Shown here one piece after another: positions 21,501 to 32,325 of a stretch of 64,000 nt of DNA. The DNA lies in assembly GCA_949710005.1 (NCBI GenBank), contig OX453278.1, forward strand, positions 6,869,597-6,933,596, read 5' to 3'. Position numbers and translations under genes: made by a program. The DNA comes from Ricordea florida. Lineage: Eukaryota > Cnidaria > Anthozoa > Corallimorpharia > Ricordeidae. The first letter of the stretch is position 1. Each line of letters begins with the position of its first letter. The notes below the pieces were generated by a model that saw only the letters and a list, made by a program, of their open reading frames with translations, did no database searches and was not told where the DNA came from.

Positions 21501-24500
21501 TTGTTTGTATCTCTGATTTTTTATAATTTCTCTCTTATTTTGGTCACCATTCTCACATGAGCATGTCAAAATTTGTATTTTGTAATATAAGACTTATATC
21601 TCTTTTGAATTTTACAACTAGCCTCAACAACTGAAGCTGTTCCATTAATGTTCCTAGTATGCTGAATTGTCTGACCAATTTTCATTTTTTTTTGCAGCTG
21701 GGATCGCTGGGTAATGGAAGATCAAGTCCTAAAAGACTCCGAGAATAACAGATTGCTCATGTCAAAGCTTCATGAACAAGCACTGAAGTGAGTATGCTGG
21801 AACAGAAAGTGAAATCCAAAACATTACTAAACATGTTTTATGAAGTGTAATAATATTATTTATCAGTACTTGACTAAGCATAATGCCAACATGGCTTGAT
21901 ACTGAGCAATACATCATCATCATTAATGTTGTCATCATCATCATTGTCATCAGCATCATTGTCATCATTGTTATTATTGTTATTCGCATCAATATATGGT
22001 GTTTTAAATGAATAGTCCCTTAGGATATTCTTTAGAAAAATTTCTCTACCTCATTTCTATCATCATTGCAGATCAGTAAAGAAGAAACGACGATTGACAC
22101 AAGATTCACAGAGTGGTTGTAAAGAAGGTGAAGGAGTGATCAAAACAGAGGGCAAGGCATCTGATGTGGTATGGACTCAATCAAAACCAACACCCAAAGA
22201 ATGTTTCAGTAGCTGCTATGTTACTATAGCAGGTGAAAAACTAGCAGTGTAAAGTAAAATTAGAGTGAGTCGGTAATGATTTAAAACAAACGGTGGTGGT
22301 GTAGGGGCCATAGGCAATGCTAGTGCACAGTCCCGTTAACATTCATTATGCAAGAAATGTTCAGTCTTGGGGCGGAAAATATTTTCCCAAGCCTTGATTC
22401 CAGCAAGGTTTCCCTGTTCCACTTCATATACTCTCCCCAGGTCAATTCCTGGGATCAAGTGGTATAATACAAAAAATCAAAGTATCGAAGAAGTTGATAA
22501 ATAATGGTAATTGAACTGAGTGGAGTGCAATTAGGTCTGAAATCATACGCGTGATTTCAAATATTGAACGAGCACACAAGTATAATTTCAGACCAAAGTT
22601 GCACAACACGAAGTTCAATTGCCACTTTGTTACACTCATTTTGAAATCACAGTTTTTTGTCAATACTACTTATTTATTTACTTCGGGAAGCCCGGTTTTT
22701 GAAGAAAAGTAACTGTTTAAAAATGATGCGTTTTAGAGCAAAAAATGGTGCAATTTATGAATAAATCACACTGCTATGAGCCAACCAAATTGCAGGGATC
22801 ACCTGTGATTTCAAAATGGGTGTAATAAAGAGTATTATAGTATCGCAATATTATGAGGAGACTGATGTGTTAAAACATTAGGCTTGGGTGAATCATAAGG
22901 TTTGCAGTCCTGCTGCCCTTCTCAGTTTGCCTCCAGACTGGAGAGGTGCCACAGCAAAGTTCTCTAACACAGGTTACCTAACTTGAGTTCCATTGTTTTA
23001 ATTATAGTCAGAGAATCAAGACTTGCCGAAAATTGAACTGGAAATACCAAGCCAGCTGAAGTTGAAATTGGAAGATGACTGTTACTTTATCAAAAGGAAA
23101 AAGAAGGTGAGAACTGTGGTTATTATGTTAGCCATGAACTAGCTGCAAGGCAACAGTAAGAGAAGTAGTTTCTTCATGAAATTCAATTATATTTTTTGGA
23201 TGCAACTTTAACTCAACTCACCATTATGTATTTACCAGGCTTGAAATATATGCTTTTCCTTTAATTATTACATACAGCCATGAAAAAAAGAGTTCACAGG
23301 ATATTTGTGACACAAACCAAGTTGCTTAATAATCCCACGCACAGCCTTTCTGTGCAGCTGTAGGTCAGTGCTAGGAAGAGTGTTTAAACTAATGAGAGTC
23401 TTGGGTTTGATTAACATTAAAAGCTCTTATGTATTTCATTGTTTTGCTTTTTATATTTTCAGCTTGTCCAGCTTCCCAGAACACCAAATGTAGCTCAAGT
23501 CCTTAATGATTACTACCAGCATTATAAAAGTTTCTGTCCCAGGCAATGGTATGGAAAAACAAACCTTTTATGACAGGTTTCAACAATTAAGTATACATGA
23601 GAGAAATCATATTTGCACTGTGGTCGGGAACGTAGTTAAATATTTGACCCTTGCAGTATTTATGCAATTTTTCAGCAGTTGCAATTGAGTTTGTAAAAAT
23701 AACAGGCTGCAACAGGATTCGAACCCGCGACCTCGCGAATACAGGTGTGGTGCTCTACCAGCTGAGTTAAACCAGCCGTTTACGCTGGAAGCGGGTCAAT
23801 ATGGGTTCAGATATGTGCGCATTAGGAATGATATCAAAACCTTTCATATGTATGAATTTTCACCTGAACTCTAGAAGGGTCAGATTTTTAATTCCTTTTC
23901 CATTCACAGGAATAATATTATATGATCCTTTTCAAACACCCATGACCTCGTGAATACCGATGCGATGCTTTACGAACTGAGTCAAACCAGCCGTTTACAC
24001 TGAGAGCAGGGCCGGGTTGTTCGAAGCAGGGTTAAGGTGTTAAGGTAACCCTGTCATTTCAAGCCACATTCCACAACCCTACCATTTTTCATCACCTTGA
24101 CATTCATAATGTGGGAACCCAGAGCTCATCTGCTAGCTGTGCCATGCTGATGAGGCATAACAAGGCCGAAACAGCTGTCCATGGCTGCTGGCTTTTGAGC
24201 TCAATTTTTTCATCATTTTTTTTTTTTTGGTAGCAACAGGGTTTAATCCCTTCTACCACTGTCGCCTCAGTGCGCATATGTGTGGCTTCAACTTACCCTT
24301 ATTACATTTTGACGTTGTCATTTCAAGCCACATCCCACAACCCTACCATTTTTCATCATTAAGGTAACCCAGGGTTAGTGCGAATTTAACCCTGGGTTGG
24401 CGCTAATCGACCTTCGAACAACCGGCCCCAGGTCAATAGTGATTTTATATTTTCCCGTATAAGGAATGATATCATCGTATATGATTTATTTCACATATAT

Positions 24501-27500
24501 TGAAATTCAAAGTCTGCATCTTTTTTTTTTTCTTCTTATTTTTAGTTGCAACTTACTAAAGGAAGTTATGGATGGTTTGCGAATTTATTTTGATTTCACC
24601 CTCCCGACCCTTCTGCTGTACAACTTTGAGCGAGAACAATATCAAACCGTGATGAAGTTGACGCCAGACGAAGAAATTTCCAAGGAGGGATGCCAGGAGG
24701 AGTGGAACGGAAGGGCGTCGGCTGACGACAAGTACGGGGTGGTAAGTTCATCCTCTGAGGCTGCTGCTGCAAAGAAAGAACCAGCGGAGTCCACGAGTCA
24801 GGTGGAAAGTCAAGGAGAAGGTACGCCATTTTACCATGGTAACACTCAACACACGAGTCCTGAAAAGTCCAATTATTCGCTGAAGGCGAAGTGATTATCG
24901 GTGAATATTCACTGATAATCACCGAGCCTGAGTGTAAATACACCGATGATTATTTCAAAAAAAGAAAAGAAAAAGCATTGTTCAAGACGAAAAAATTTTA
25001 TTTCCTCAAAAGCGCGCGAACGACTGGCAGCCATTTTGTTCGTCGAGGTGATTATCGGCTGATAATCCGAGATAGCGAACCAATCAGAGCGCGCGATTCT
25101 GTATAATCACCTGAGTATTTATCTTTATCTTATTATCGAGAGAGACCGCTCTAAAAATAACCTAACTTGTGAAAACGCCGTTGCATGAACCTATAGCAGT
25201 TGCACGCTCCGGGTAATGGGCTCCTGGTAGAAACTGTTAAGTAGGGCAAATTGGATTCCATTTCTTTCTTTATTTATTTTTTCACTCCCTGTGAGAAAAG
25301 GGCTCACAATTGCTGTTGATTTGTTTTCGCTCAGGCAAGCAAGAAAGATTGTTACGTCGGCGCCCCCTAAGAAACCAACCAAGCATCGCTGAGGCATCCC
25401 AGTCTGCAACGGTGTCGTCTACCTCATCATCGCCTCCAGAGTCGCATTCGGTCAGCGGCATTAAACGGGCAAGTTGCTTGAGAGGACTCGCTTGTTTCAT
25501 CTACTTTTGCCGTAAATCGTTAGCCATTGTCATGCTGTAGGGTTGTCACTAAGGGCCGGGGGCCGGGGATTTCCTCCGGCTACTCGGAGCCTAACCCCCC
25601 GGCTACTTTAAATTAAACCAAAACGTGCTGTGTGTGTGTGTGGGGGGGGGGGGGGGGCGGGCTCCCCGACTACTAACAACAATTACCCGGCAACTTGAAA
25701 TCTTAGTGACAACCCTGATGCTGTAGGTCAAATATAAATCGCTCGTCTTATCGCGCGAAAACTCGAATCAGGCTTTACATTTGACCGCAGGAATGGTCCA
25801 TATTTGGCGCAAGTGACCATATATAGAAAATAGTAATCTCATTCTGATCGGTGAACGCTTAACATCGAGTCCATCCATTTTGGTGGTTGATTTTAAAACA
25901 CTTTAATAGCTGACACAATTACTGGTAACCCAGTAGTTTACATTGTGGGCTACAAACATTAATTCTTTGCTAACAATCCCAACTGGCGGAAGGCAGACCA
26001 GTTGGCTATTTACAAGCGTGGCCGATGATGTTAAGGATATGAAACTCGGGATTACCGTATTACATATCCAGGTAGTGGTCAGGACGGGAATCGAACCCGG
26101 GACCCTGACCAGATTACAAGTCTGGCGCCCTAGCCACTCGGCCACGCTGCCTTCCTATTGTTTGGTTTTGTCTTTGAGGTAGTAAGTTTCGTGTTTGTGT
26201 GGCTTTTATTTATAGAAGACCACGGAGACAGAGGACAACACCCAGTCCAACGGCGCTGAACTATGCTCCTCTGTACCACCCCCTGTGTTTCCTACGTCAC
26301 CTATCCCCAGTTCCCTGAGAGTCTCCACGTACAAGATGCCTTCACAGATTTACGGACCTGAACATCTGCTGAGATTGTTTGGTAAGAAACGTATCGATTG
26401 TGCTTTTAGGTCTAATATAAGAACTGTTTACCTCGAGAAAATTCAATCACTTGAGGCATCTTCGTTGGCGAATGCGTTGGTGTTGCGATTTTTACTTTCC
26501 AGTTAAAACTTGCGCGGAAATTATGCTCAGGGGCCGGTTGTTCGAAGGCCGATTAGTGCTAACTCAGTGTTAAATTTTAACCCGGGTTTCCTTTCCTCTT
26601 GTTAAAAAGCATTTTCCCCGATAACTTTCTCTATTTTTTTCAGAGCATGCAATCATCAAATTGTATTCGAAAAGAACTATACGGAATATGCTTTCTAAGC
26701 TTTCATATCAGCAATTTAAATTTTGCACTAACCCTGGGTTACCTTAACCCTGCTTCGAGCAAACCGGCCCAGGAGTTCAGTCGACGCATTCGTGTTAGAA
26801 ATACCAAGAGCATCTTAGCACCATTAACACGTGCGCGTGTCAGCAAGTAAAATGAAAAAAATGTCACTGTTTTGAAAAAACCTTAGAAACGTTTGTATCT
26901 GGGAACTGATGTTACGTGACACGTTTCAAGGAAGAAAGTGCGCTGATTGCGGTATATCACCTGCGCGGTCCTGGGCGCGCTTCTCTTGAAAAATATTATG
27001 AAAAAAATCCCCGTATGGGGGCCGTACCTCATGGCGTGAGCAGGGCCGTAAAAAGCCGCAAGGCCCTACGTATCGCCCCACGAAATCACAGCAGCCGCAG
27101 AATGGGAAAATAGAAGAAAAGCAGCGGTCATATGATAAGATGCTTCTTGGTCATGAAGCACGGACCTTAACTCTTGATGTCGTCTTACGTGTTTGATTTA
27201 ACAGTCAAACTTCCCGGCCTCCTCGCAAGAACAGAGATGCCTGAGAAAAATCTCTCTGTCCTTCTGGAACATATAAACACATTTCTCAAGTGAGTGTTTT
27301 TCCAATCTTGTCATTTGTATAACTTGTCGCCTTGTCGCTTTTACAGCGTCGCGCATCCTCGGGCTAACAGATGAGACGATTGCTTTTTGTAAAAACGCAA
27401 TGGTATCACATTTCGCGAACGCTTTCCAATTGCTAAATGCACATGCAGCATATGAACTTCTCTCTGCTCTATTTGATGACGCTTGTGTTAATTTTTTATT

Positions 27501-27642
27501 GATTTAGATAAGACTGATCATAAATGTAGTGTTTAGACTTTTTATTGTTTTTTATCATGTAATTTATTGATACTGATCATCGGTTTATACCAGCATCTTC
27601 CTCCCGGACTTCGCTGATCGGTCTTTCAGTTTTAAATAAAGC

Positions 27643-27688
<46 letters not shown>

Positions 27689-30600
27689 ACTGAATCGATA
27701 GTCTGCGCGTGCATTCAATCTGCTTCTATGAGAAACGTGCAAAATCACTTTATCGAAAAATTACGCACGTGACGCAAATCGCGTGCATAAGAACTCAGAC
27801 GAGAAATTGCGCTTCTCATGCACCTCAAGTTCATAAGAACTCGATTGATGAATTACGCTCGTTATGTAGTTCGCGTACGTAAGAACTCCACTGAAAATTA
27901 CGCGTGTAATGGAGCTCCAGTGTATAAGAACTCGATTGATAAATTACGCGTGTCATGCAGCTCCAGTGCATAAGAACTCGATTGATAAATTACGCGTGTA
28001 ATGGAGCTCCAGTGTATAAGAACTCGATTGATAAATTACGCGTGTCATGCAGCTCCAGTGCATAAGAACTCGATTGATAAATTACGCGTGTAATGCAGCT
28101 CCAGTGTATAAGAACTCGATTGATAAATTACGCGTGTAATGCAGCTCCAGTGCATAAGAACTCGATTGATAAATTACGCGTGTCATGCAGCTCCAGTGCA
28201 TAAGAACTCGATTGATAAATTACGCTCGTTATGTAGTTCGCGTACGTAAGAACTCCACTGAAAATTACGCGTGTAATGGAGCTCCAGTGTATAAGAACTC
28301 GATTGATAAATTACGCGTGTCATGCAGCTCCAGTGCATAAGAACTCGATTGATAAATTACGCGTGTAATGGAGCTCCAGTGTATAAGAACTCGATTGATA
28401 AATTACGCGTGTAATGCAGCTCCAGTGCATAAGAACTCGATTGATAAATTACACGTGTAATGGAGCTCCAGTGTATAAGAACTCGATTGATAAATTACGC
28501 GTGTAATGCAGCTCCAGTGCATAAGAACTCGATTGATAAATTACGCGTGTAATGGAGCTCCAGTGTATAAGAACTCCACTGAAAATTACGCGTGTAATGG
28601 AGCTCCAGTGTATAAGAACTCGATTGATAAATTACGCGTGTAATGGAGCTCCAGTGTATAAGAACTCGATTGATAAATTACGCGTGCAATGGAGCTCCAG
28701 TGTATAAGAACTCGATTGATAAATTACGCGTGTAATGGAGCTCCAGTGTATAAGAACTCGATTGATAAATTACGCGTGTAATGGAGCTCCAGTGTATAAG
28801 AACTCGATTGATAAATTACGCGTGTAATGGAGCTCCAGTGTATAAGAACTCGATTGATAAATTACGCGTGTCATGCAGCTCCAGTGCATAAGAACTCGAT
28901 TGATAAATTACGCGTGTAATGCAGCTCCAGTGCATAAGAACTCGATTGATAAATTACGCGTGTAATGGAGCTCCAGTGTATAAGAACTCGATTGATAAAT
29001 TACGCGTGTAATGCAGCTCCAGTGCATAAGAACTCGATTGATAAATTACGCGTGTAATGGAGCTCCAGTGTATAAGAACTCGATTGATAAATTACGCGTG
29101 TAATGGAGCTCCAGTGTATAAGAACTCGATTGATAAGTTACGCGTGTAATGCAGCTCCAGTGTATAAGAACTCCACTGAAAATTACGCGTGTAATGGAGC
29201 TCCAGTGTATAAGAACTCGATCGATTGATAAATTACGCGTGTAATGAAGCTCCAGTGTATAAGAACTCGATTGATAAATTACGCGTGTAATGGAGCTCCA
29301 GTGTATAAGAACTCGATTGATAAATTACGCGTGTAATGGAGCTCCAGTGTATAAGAACTCGATTGATAAATTACGCGTGTAATGGAGCTCCAGTGCATAA
29401 GAACTCGATTGATAAATTACGCGTGTAATGGAGCTCCAGTGCATAAGAACTCGATTGATAAATTACGCGTGTAATGGAGCTCCAGTGTATAAGAACTCGA
29501 TTGATAAATTACGCGTGTAATGGAGCTCCAGTGTATAAGAACTCGATTGATAAATTACGCGTGTAATGGAGCTCCAGTGTATAAGAACTCGATTGATAAA
29601 TTACGCGTGTAATGGAGCTCCAGTGTATAAGAACTCGATTGATAAATTACGCGTGTAATGCAGCTCCAGTGCATAAGAACTCGATTGATAAATTACGCGT
29701 GTAATGGAGCTCCAGTGTATAAGAACTCGATTGATAAATTACGCGTGTAATGCAGCTCCAGTGCATAAGAACTCGATTGATAAATTACGCGTGTAATGGA
29801 GCTCCAGTGTATAAGAACTCGATTGATAAATTACGCGTGTAATGGAGCTCCAGTGTATAAGAACTCGATTGATAAATTACGCGTGTAATGGAGCTCCAGT
29901 GTATAAGAACTCCACTGAAAATTACGCGTGTAATGGAGCTCCAGTGTATAAGAACTCGATTGATAAATTACGCGTGTAATGGAGCTCCAGTGTATAAGAA
30001 CTCGATTGATAAATTACGCGTGTAATGCAGCTCCAGTGCATAAGAACTCGATTGATAAATTACGCGTGTCATGCAGCTTTTGTTAATAAGAATTCAATTT
30101 CTGTATTTCGCGCGTCATGTAGCTTGTCTGCAGAAGGGCTTCATTTGCAAAATTACGCGCGTCATATAGCTCGCCTGCATACGAACTTGATCGATAAATT
30201 ACACACGTCATGCAGCTCGCATACAGAAGAACTCTTTTTTTAAATTACGTGTGTCATGCAGCTCGCGTCTGTAAGAACTCAATCGATAGATTACGCACGT
30301 GCTGCGGCTCGCGGGCGTAAGAAGTTGAAAGTGATTCATTATCTGGCTATAATAGAACGCGTGCTTTGATTGGCTGCTGAACGGGCAAGATTTTCTCGTA
30401 ATGACTTGGCATAATGAAAATTTTTCAAAATTTTCTTTTTTTTTAAATAGACAAAAGTTGTCTCATTTTCAAAGAAACTGTTTCTTCTGTCACTTCTGGT
30501 TCGATCACATGGTCAGGTGTGTTTCGGTTCAGTGAATATGACCTCCAGTGGCCTCTTGCGCGCGCAAGCGGATATTGAAAAACCCTTTTGGTTTTTTGTT

Positions 30601-30835
30601 TGCTTGTGCTAAAAAAGCCATATAACAAATACATGGAAATCTCAGACTTCAGCCTTGAGTAATTAAACACGCTATCGCGCGGTCATCAAGCCTCGGTCCG
30701 AGATTTCCCTGTAATGACCTCACTCTCGGTTAATAAGTAGTATTTAATGTACAATTTTAAATTTTATGCAGATACCTGGCCGAGAGATCATCAGTGCTAT
30801 TTCCTGAGGATGTGTACTACAACTCTTTGCTGTGA
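18574..30835 (+). CDS. MSL3: MSL3 chromodomain/MRG protein of the male-specific lethal complex
   Basis: Eleven exons: 18574-18690, 20579-20661, 21698-21787, 22072-22168, 23008-23106, 23463-23548, 24546-24820, 25335-25468, 26216-26381, 27205-27289 and 30772-30835 (431 aa, human about 520). Residues 13-95 are a chromo-barrel ([51 protein letters not shown]). Residues about 140-225 and 362-431 form a split MRG domain ([59 protein letters not shown]). The Ser/Pro/Glu-rich insert between the two halves distinguishes MSL3 from MRG15. MSL3 joins MSL1, MSL2 and MOF in H4K16 acetylation and reads methylated histone tails in the nucleus. Introns after 20661 and 25468 begin GCAAGT (GC-AG introns). The ATG at 18574 is the first in frame. 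Confidence 0.96.
19142..19583. mobile_element. Non-autonomous DNA transposon, TIR GAGGCCCCATTAGGGG, TSD AACTCA
   Basis: Inverted ends GAGGCCCCATTAGGGG and the complement of CCCCTAATGGTGCCTC, flanked by AACTCA at 19136-19141 and 19584-19589. The left part has three tandem ATAGGGATACGGGATATTT units and the right end has the same motif inverted or dispersed. It lies in MSL3 intron 1. Confidence 0.8.
20085..20395. repeat. Nested foldback repeats
   Basis: An outer pair GGGCTAGATTTCCATGTCAC / GTGGCAATCTAGCCCACG encloses an inner pair CAGAATACCCCGCCACTTCA / TGAAGTGGCGGGGTATTCT, suggesting one foldback element inserted in another. Both pairs are in MSL3 intron 1, just before exon 2. Confidence 0.65.
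20790..21050. repeat. Foldback repeat with GAAGATATGAATTTTAT arms
   Basis: GAAGATATGAATTTTATGTT at about 20948 is inverted as ATATAAAATTCATATCTTC at about 21010-21028, with CACGAGTGAGCAAACACTCG in the loop. Flanking GCCACTTCATCGGGGACCCA belongs to another short foldback. MSL3 intron 2. Confidence 0.65.
21293..21425. mobile_element. MITE, TIR TGTTGTAGTTCAATTTTATC (copy 2 of 3)
   Basis: The best-preserved copy: ATGTTGTAGTTCAATTTTAT at the left and ATTGAACTACAACAT at the right, with CAAACTCATTATCATACATT between. MSL3 intron 2. Confidence 0.85.
22495..22835. repeat. MITE related to the 46.4-46.8 kb insertion
   Basis: TAATGGTAATTGAACTGAGT, GGAGTGCAATTAGGTCTGAA and ATCATACGCGTGATT match the right end of the 46403-46790 insertion read on the minus strand. 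The distal end repeats TGTTACACTCATTTTGAAAT and its complement ATTTCAAAATGGGTGTAA. MSL3 intron 4. Confidence 0.6.
23706..23800 (-). mobile_element. tRNA-like SINE head
   Basis: On the minus strand, box A TAACTCAGCTGG and box B GGTTCGAATCC are correctly spaced, but the anticodon arm does not pair, so this is a tRNA-derived repeat rather than a tRNA gene. A second, more decayed copy follows at 23935-24005 and shares ACCAGCCGTTTAC. Both are in MSL3 intron 6. Confidence 0.65.
24052..24358 (+). mobile_element. Retrozyme-like element with hammerhead ribozyme
   Basis: 307 bp, bounded by a 12-bp target duplication TTAAGGTAACCC (24040-24051 and 24359-24370). Its first and last 43 bases are direct repeats (one mismatch), starting TGTCATTTCAAGCCACAT, so it equals one 264-bp unit plus a 43-bp overlap. 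This is what a partial-dimer copy of a circular or tandem RNA would leave. A complete type I hammerhead motif lies at 24141-24185. It has no coding capacity. Animal retrozymes have units of a few hundred bases and hammerheads, and are thought to be mobilised by retroelement enzymes. It lies in MSL3 intron 6, sense to the gene. Confidence 0.75.
24141..24185 (+). ncRNA. Type I hammerhead ribozyme
   Basis: Stem I GCCATG (24141-24146) pairs perfectly with CATGGC (24180-24185). Core CTGATGA is at 24147-24153. Stem II GGC/GCC has a loop. Core GAAA is at 24168-24171, followed by stem III CAGCTG with a minimal loop. The cleavage triplet is GTC (24177-24179). All catalytic core positions are canonical. 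Cleavage would fall after 24179. Confidence 0.8.
24871..25122. mobile_element. MITE with ATTATTCGCTGAAGG termini (copy 2 of 2)
   Basis: Same family as 11160-11455, better preserved: TGATTATCGGTGAATATTCA, TCACCGAGCCTGAG, AAAAAGCATTGTTCAA, AGCGAACCAATCAGAGCGCG. It begins about 50 bases after the exon 7 donor of MSL3. Confidence 0.75.
25975..26155 (-). mobile_element. tRNA-derived SINE (copy 1 of 2)
   Basis: Head on the minus strand: GGCAGCGTGGCCGAGTGG then box B GGGTTCGATTCCC. The anticodon arm CCAGA/TCTGG still folds around a TGT loop, but the acceptor arm does not pair. The body ends in AACTGGTCTGCC...CAGTTGGGATTG. The second copy at 45625-45786 shares head and tail. MSL3 intron 8. Confidence 0.75.
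26531..26770. mobile_element. GGGCCGG-type MITE, TSD AG
   Basis: GGGCCGGTTGTTCGAAGGCC at the left and GAGCAAACCGGCCC at the right, with AG at 26529-26530 and 26771-26772. Third independent case of a 2-bp duplication in this family. MSL3 intron 9. Confidence 0.8.
27645..27686. repeat. ATT microsatellite
   Basis: About 14 ATT units in the last intron of MSL3, shortly before the minisatellite. Confidence 0.95.
27750..30330. repeat. 46-bp minisatellite array, about 55 units
   Basis: The unit is 46 bp: ATAAGAACTCGATTGATAAA, TTACGCGTGTAAT, GGAGCTCCAGTGT. Central units (about 27890-30060) are nearly identical, alternating between a GGAGCTCC..GTGTAT and a GCAGCTCC..GTGCAT type. Edge units are diverged. 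A variant unit AACTCCACTGAAAATTACG recurs at about 27889, 28249, 28573, 29168 and 29907, and a longer block with CTCGTTATGTAGTTCGCG appears at 27856 and 28223, indicating duplication of about eight units. It fills most of MSL3 intron 10. There are no spacers, so it is not a CRISPR array. Confidence 0.95.
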
Positions 30836-31118
30836 CATTGTCTTACCTCCGTGCCACAAGTTCATTGACCAACAGGTTACTGCACCATAGAGTCGGCAGC
30901 CGTCTCTTCTATGAACCTTGTCCAGACATTCTGCAATATTTCAGGAACCAAATAAGTCTTGGAGTCTCGTTCGACTCGAGTGGAACACTCCTTATCCGCC
31001 TGTAAATACTCCGCAACTTTTTCGCTGAACCATCTTTAATTTATTTCAATACTATGCTGTTCCACTGGTTTGCATTTCTCTTTCGTTGTCCGTCGTTTAC
31101 ATTTGACTTTACACCATA

Positions 31119-31124
31119 AATAAA
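31119..31124 (+). terminator. MSL3 polyadenylation signal
   Basis: AATAAA 283 bases after the MSL3 stop, within CCATAAATAAAACAC, followed by a T-rich stretch with TTTTTCATTTTTTTC about 20 bases on. A good canonical arrangement. Confidence 0.75.
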
Positions 31125-32106
31125 ACACTTGACTCAGTCTTTTTCATTTTTTTCTTCTTCCTGTAAACCCCCCCCCCCCCCATCTTTTCATAAAGTAGAT
31201 TAATTTATTTAGTTACAATCCTGGCCAAAATCATCTGGGACGCTAAAGGAATGACCTGCCTCGGATGCAGATATGTTAAGTGTATTGGAATAATCAGCCC
31301 AGAAAACACTGTTCCCCGTTTTTTACTGTCGTTTTAACCACCTCCCTCCCCCCCCTAACAATGTTAGCCACTGTCATCATACATGGCAACAAATGAATAT
31401 TGAATGTGTGTGTGGTGGGGTGGGGAAGGGGGGTGGATACTGCCTTTAGGTTCACTTGTTTTGCAAAGTGTCCCAATGTTTTTGGCCAGGTGGTAACTAA
31501 TGAAACAACGCGGATATGGCATCACAGTCTTAAAAACGTTCAATTTAAATGTAATCTACGAGTTAGAGTCGACTTTTCAATGCGTAGAAGCGAAAACGAG
31601 TACTCTAACTATTGAACTGTAAACCTTGTAACATACAACTTCCAATTTTCACTGATTCTTTACCTTGTGAAGTACATTGTCTTCTTCCAATCGCGGGTGT
31701 TTTCTCTTTTCGCTTTCTGACACAGAATAGAGTGAGTGCGTTAGCCAATCAGATTGCAGGATTCGGGGTGGAATGCAAGTTGCTTCCCATGCTAATGAAC
31801 TTTACTATGCCATTGTTACAGGAATTAAGCTTGTTTGGTGCATTAATTGTGTTACAACCATCTGCATACTTATTACCAGTTAATTTAATTTAATCGTTTT
31901 TTATCCCAAGTTAAAATATTAAGATAAAGCTTCAACTGCGCATATTCCATTTACAGTGCAACTACTCGAACCCAGGCCATCCAAATAAATTTTCATACAA
32001 ATTTTAATGTCTGTTTTTGACGCCAAACAGCAGATTTTGTGGCCAGTTCCTACCTACTAAGATGATTCTTTTTCAATCTTGATATGTTTTGTCCACTTAT
32101 TGAGTA

Positions 32107-32325
32107 AATTATATTCTTTTAATATATAAATAAAAAACGCGCCCGAGTGCATTGTTGAGTTATATAAGCACGCGGGAATTTTTAAGAACACGAGAGAAGT
32201 GCATAGAGAAGCACGAGGCGCAGCCGAGTGCTTCTCGCACTTCTCGAGCGTTCTTGAAAATTCCCAAGTGCTTATATAACTCAACAATGCACGAAGGGCA
32301 AGTTTTTTTATTTCTTTTATAAAAC
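32107..32325. repeat. Foldback MITE (CGAGTGCATTGTTGAGTTAT)
   Basis: GTGCATTGTTGAGTTATATA AGCAC at the left is inverted as GTGCTTATATAACTCAACAA TGCAC at the right, with a GAGAAGCACGAGG / GCTTCTCGCACTTCTCG centre. A partial related copy with a nested GACCAATCACAGCGCGCG segment is at 32525-32770. Confidence 0.75.

Larger units (their letters stand above)
24009..24428. mobile_element. GGGCCGG-type MITE split by a retrozyme-like element, TSD CA
   Basis: Begins GGGCCGGGTTGTTCGAAGC and ends CTTCGAACAACCGGCCC; CA lies on each side (24007-24008 and 24429-24430). The insertion at 24052-24358 interrupts it in TTAAGGTAACCC, leaving about 100 bp of the original MITE. Confidence 0.8.

Noticed and set aside
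23706-23780. Functional tRNA gene on the minus strand
   Set aside because: Boxes A and B are present, but the anticodon stem does not form and a decayed duplicate lies next to it.
24546-24894. MSL3 exon 7 ending at the strong GTG/GTAAGT donor near 24741
   Set aside because: That splice puts exon 8 out of frame with an early stop; the GTACGC donor at 24821 keeps the frame.
26081-26155. Functional tRNA gene with TGT anticodon
   Set aside because: The anticodon arm folds and box B is good, but the acceptor arm does not pair and the SINE body follows; the same head recurs at 45710-45786.
27750-30330. CRISPR-like array
   Set aside because: Units are contiguous 46-mers with no unique spacers, in an intron of an animal gene; it is a minisatellite.
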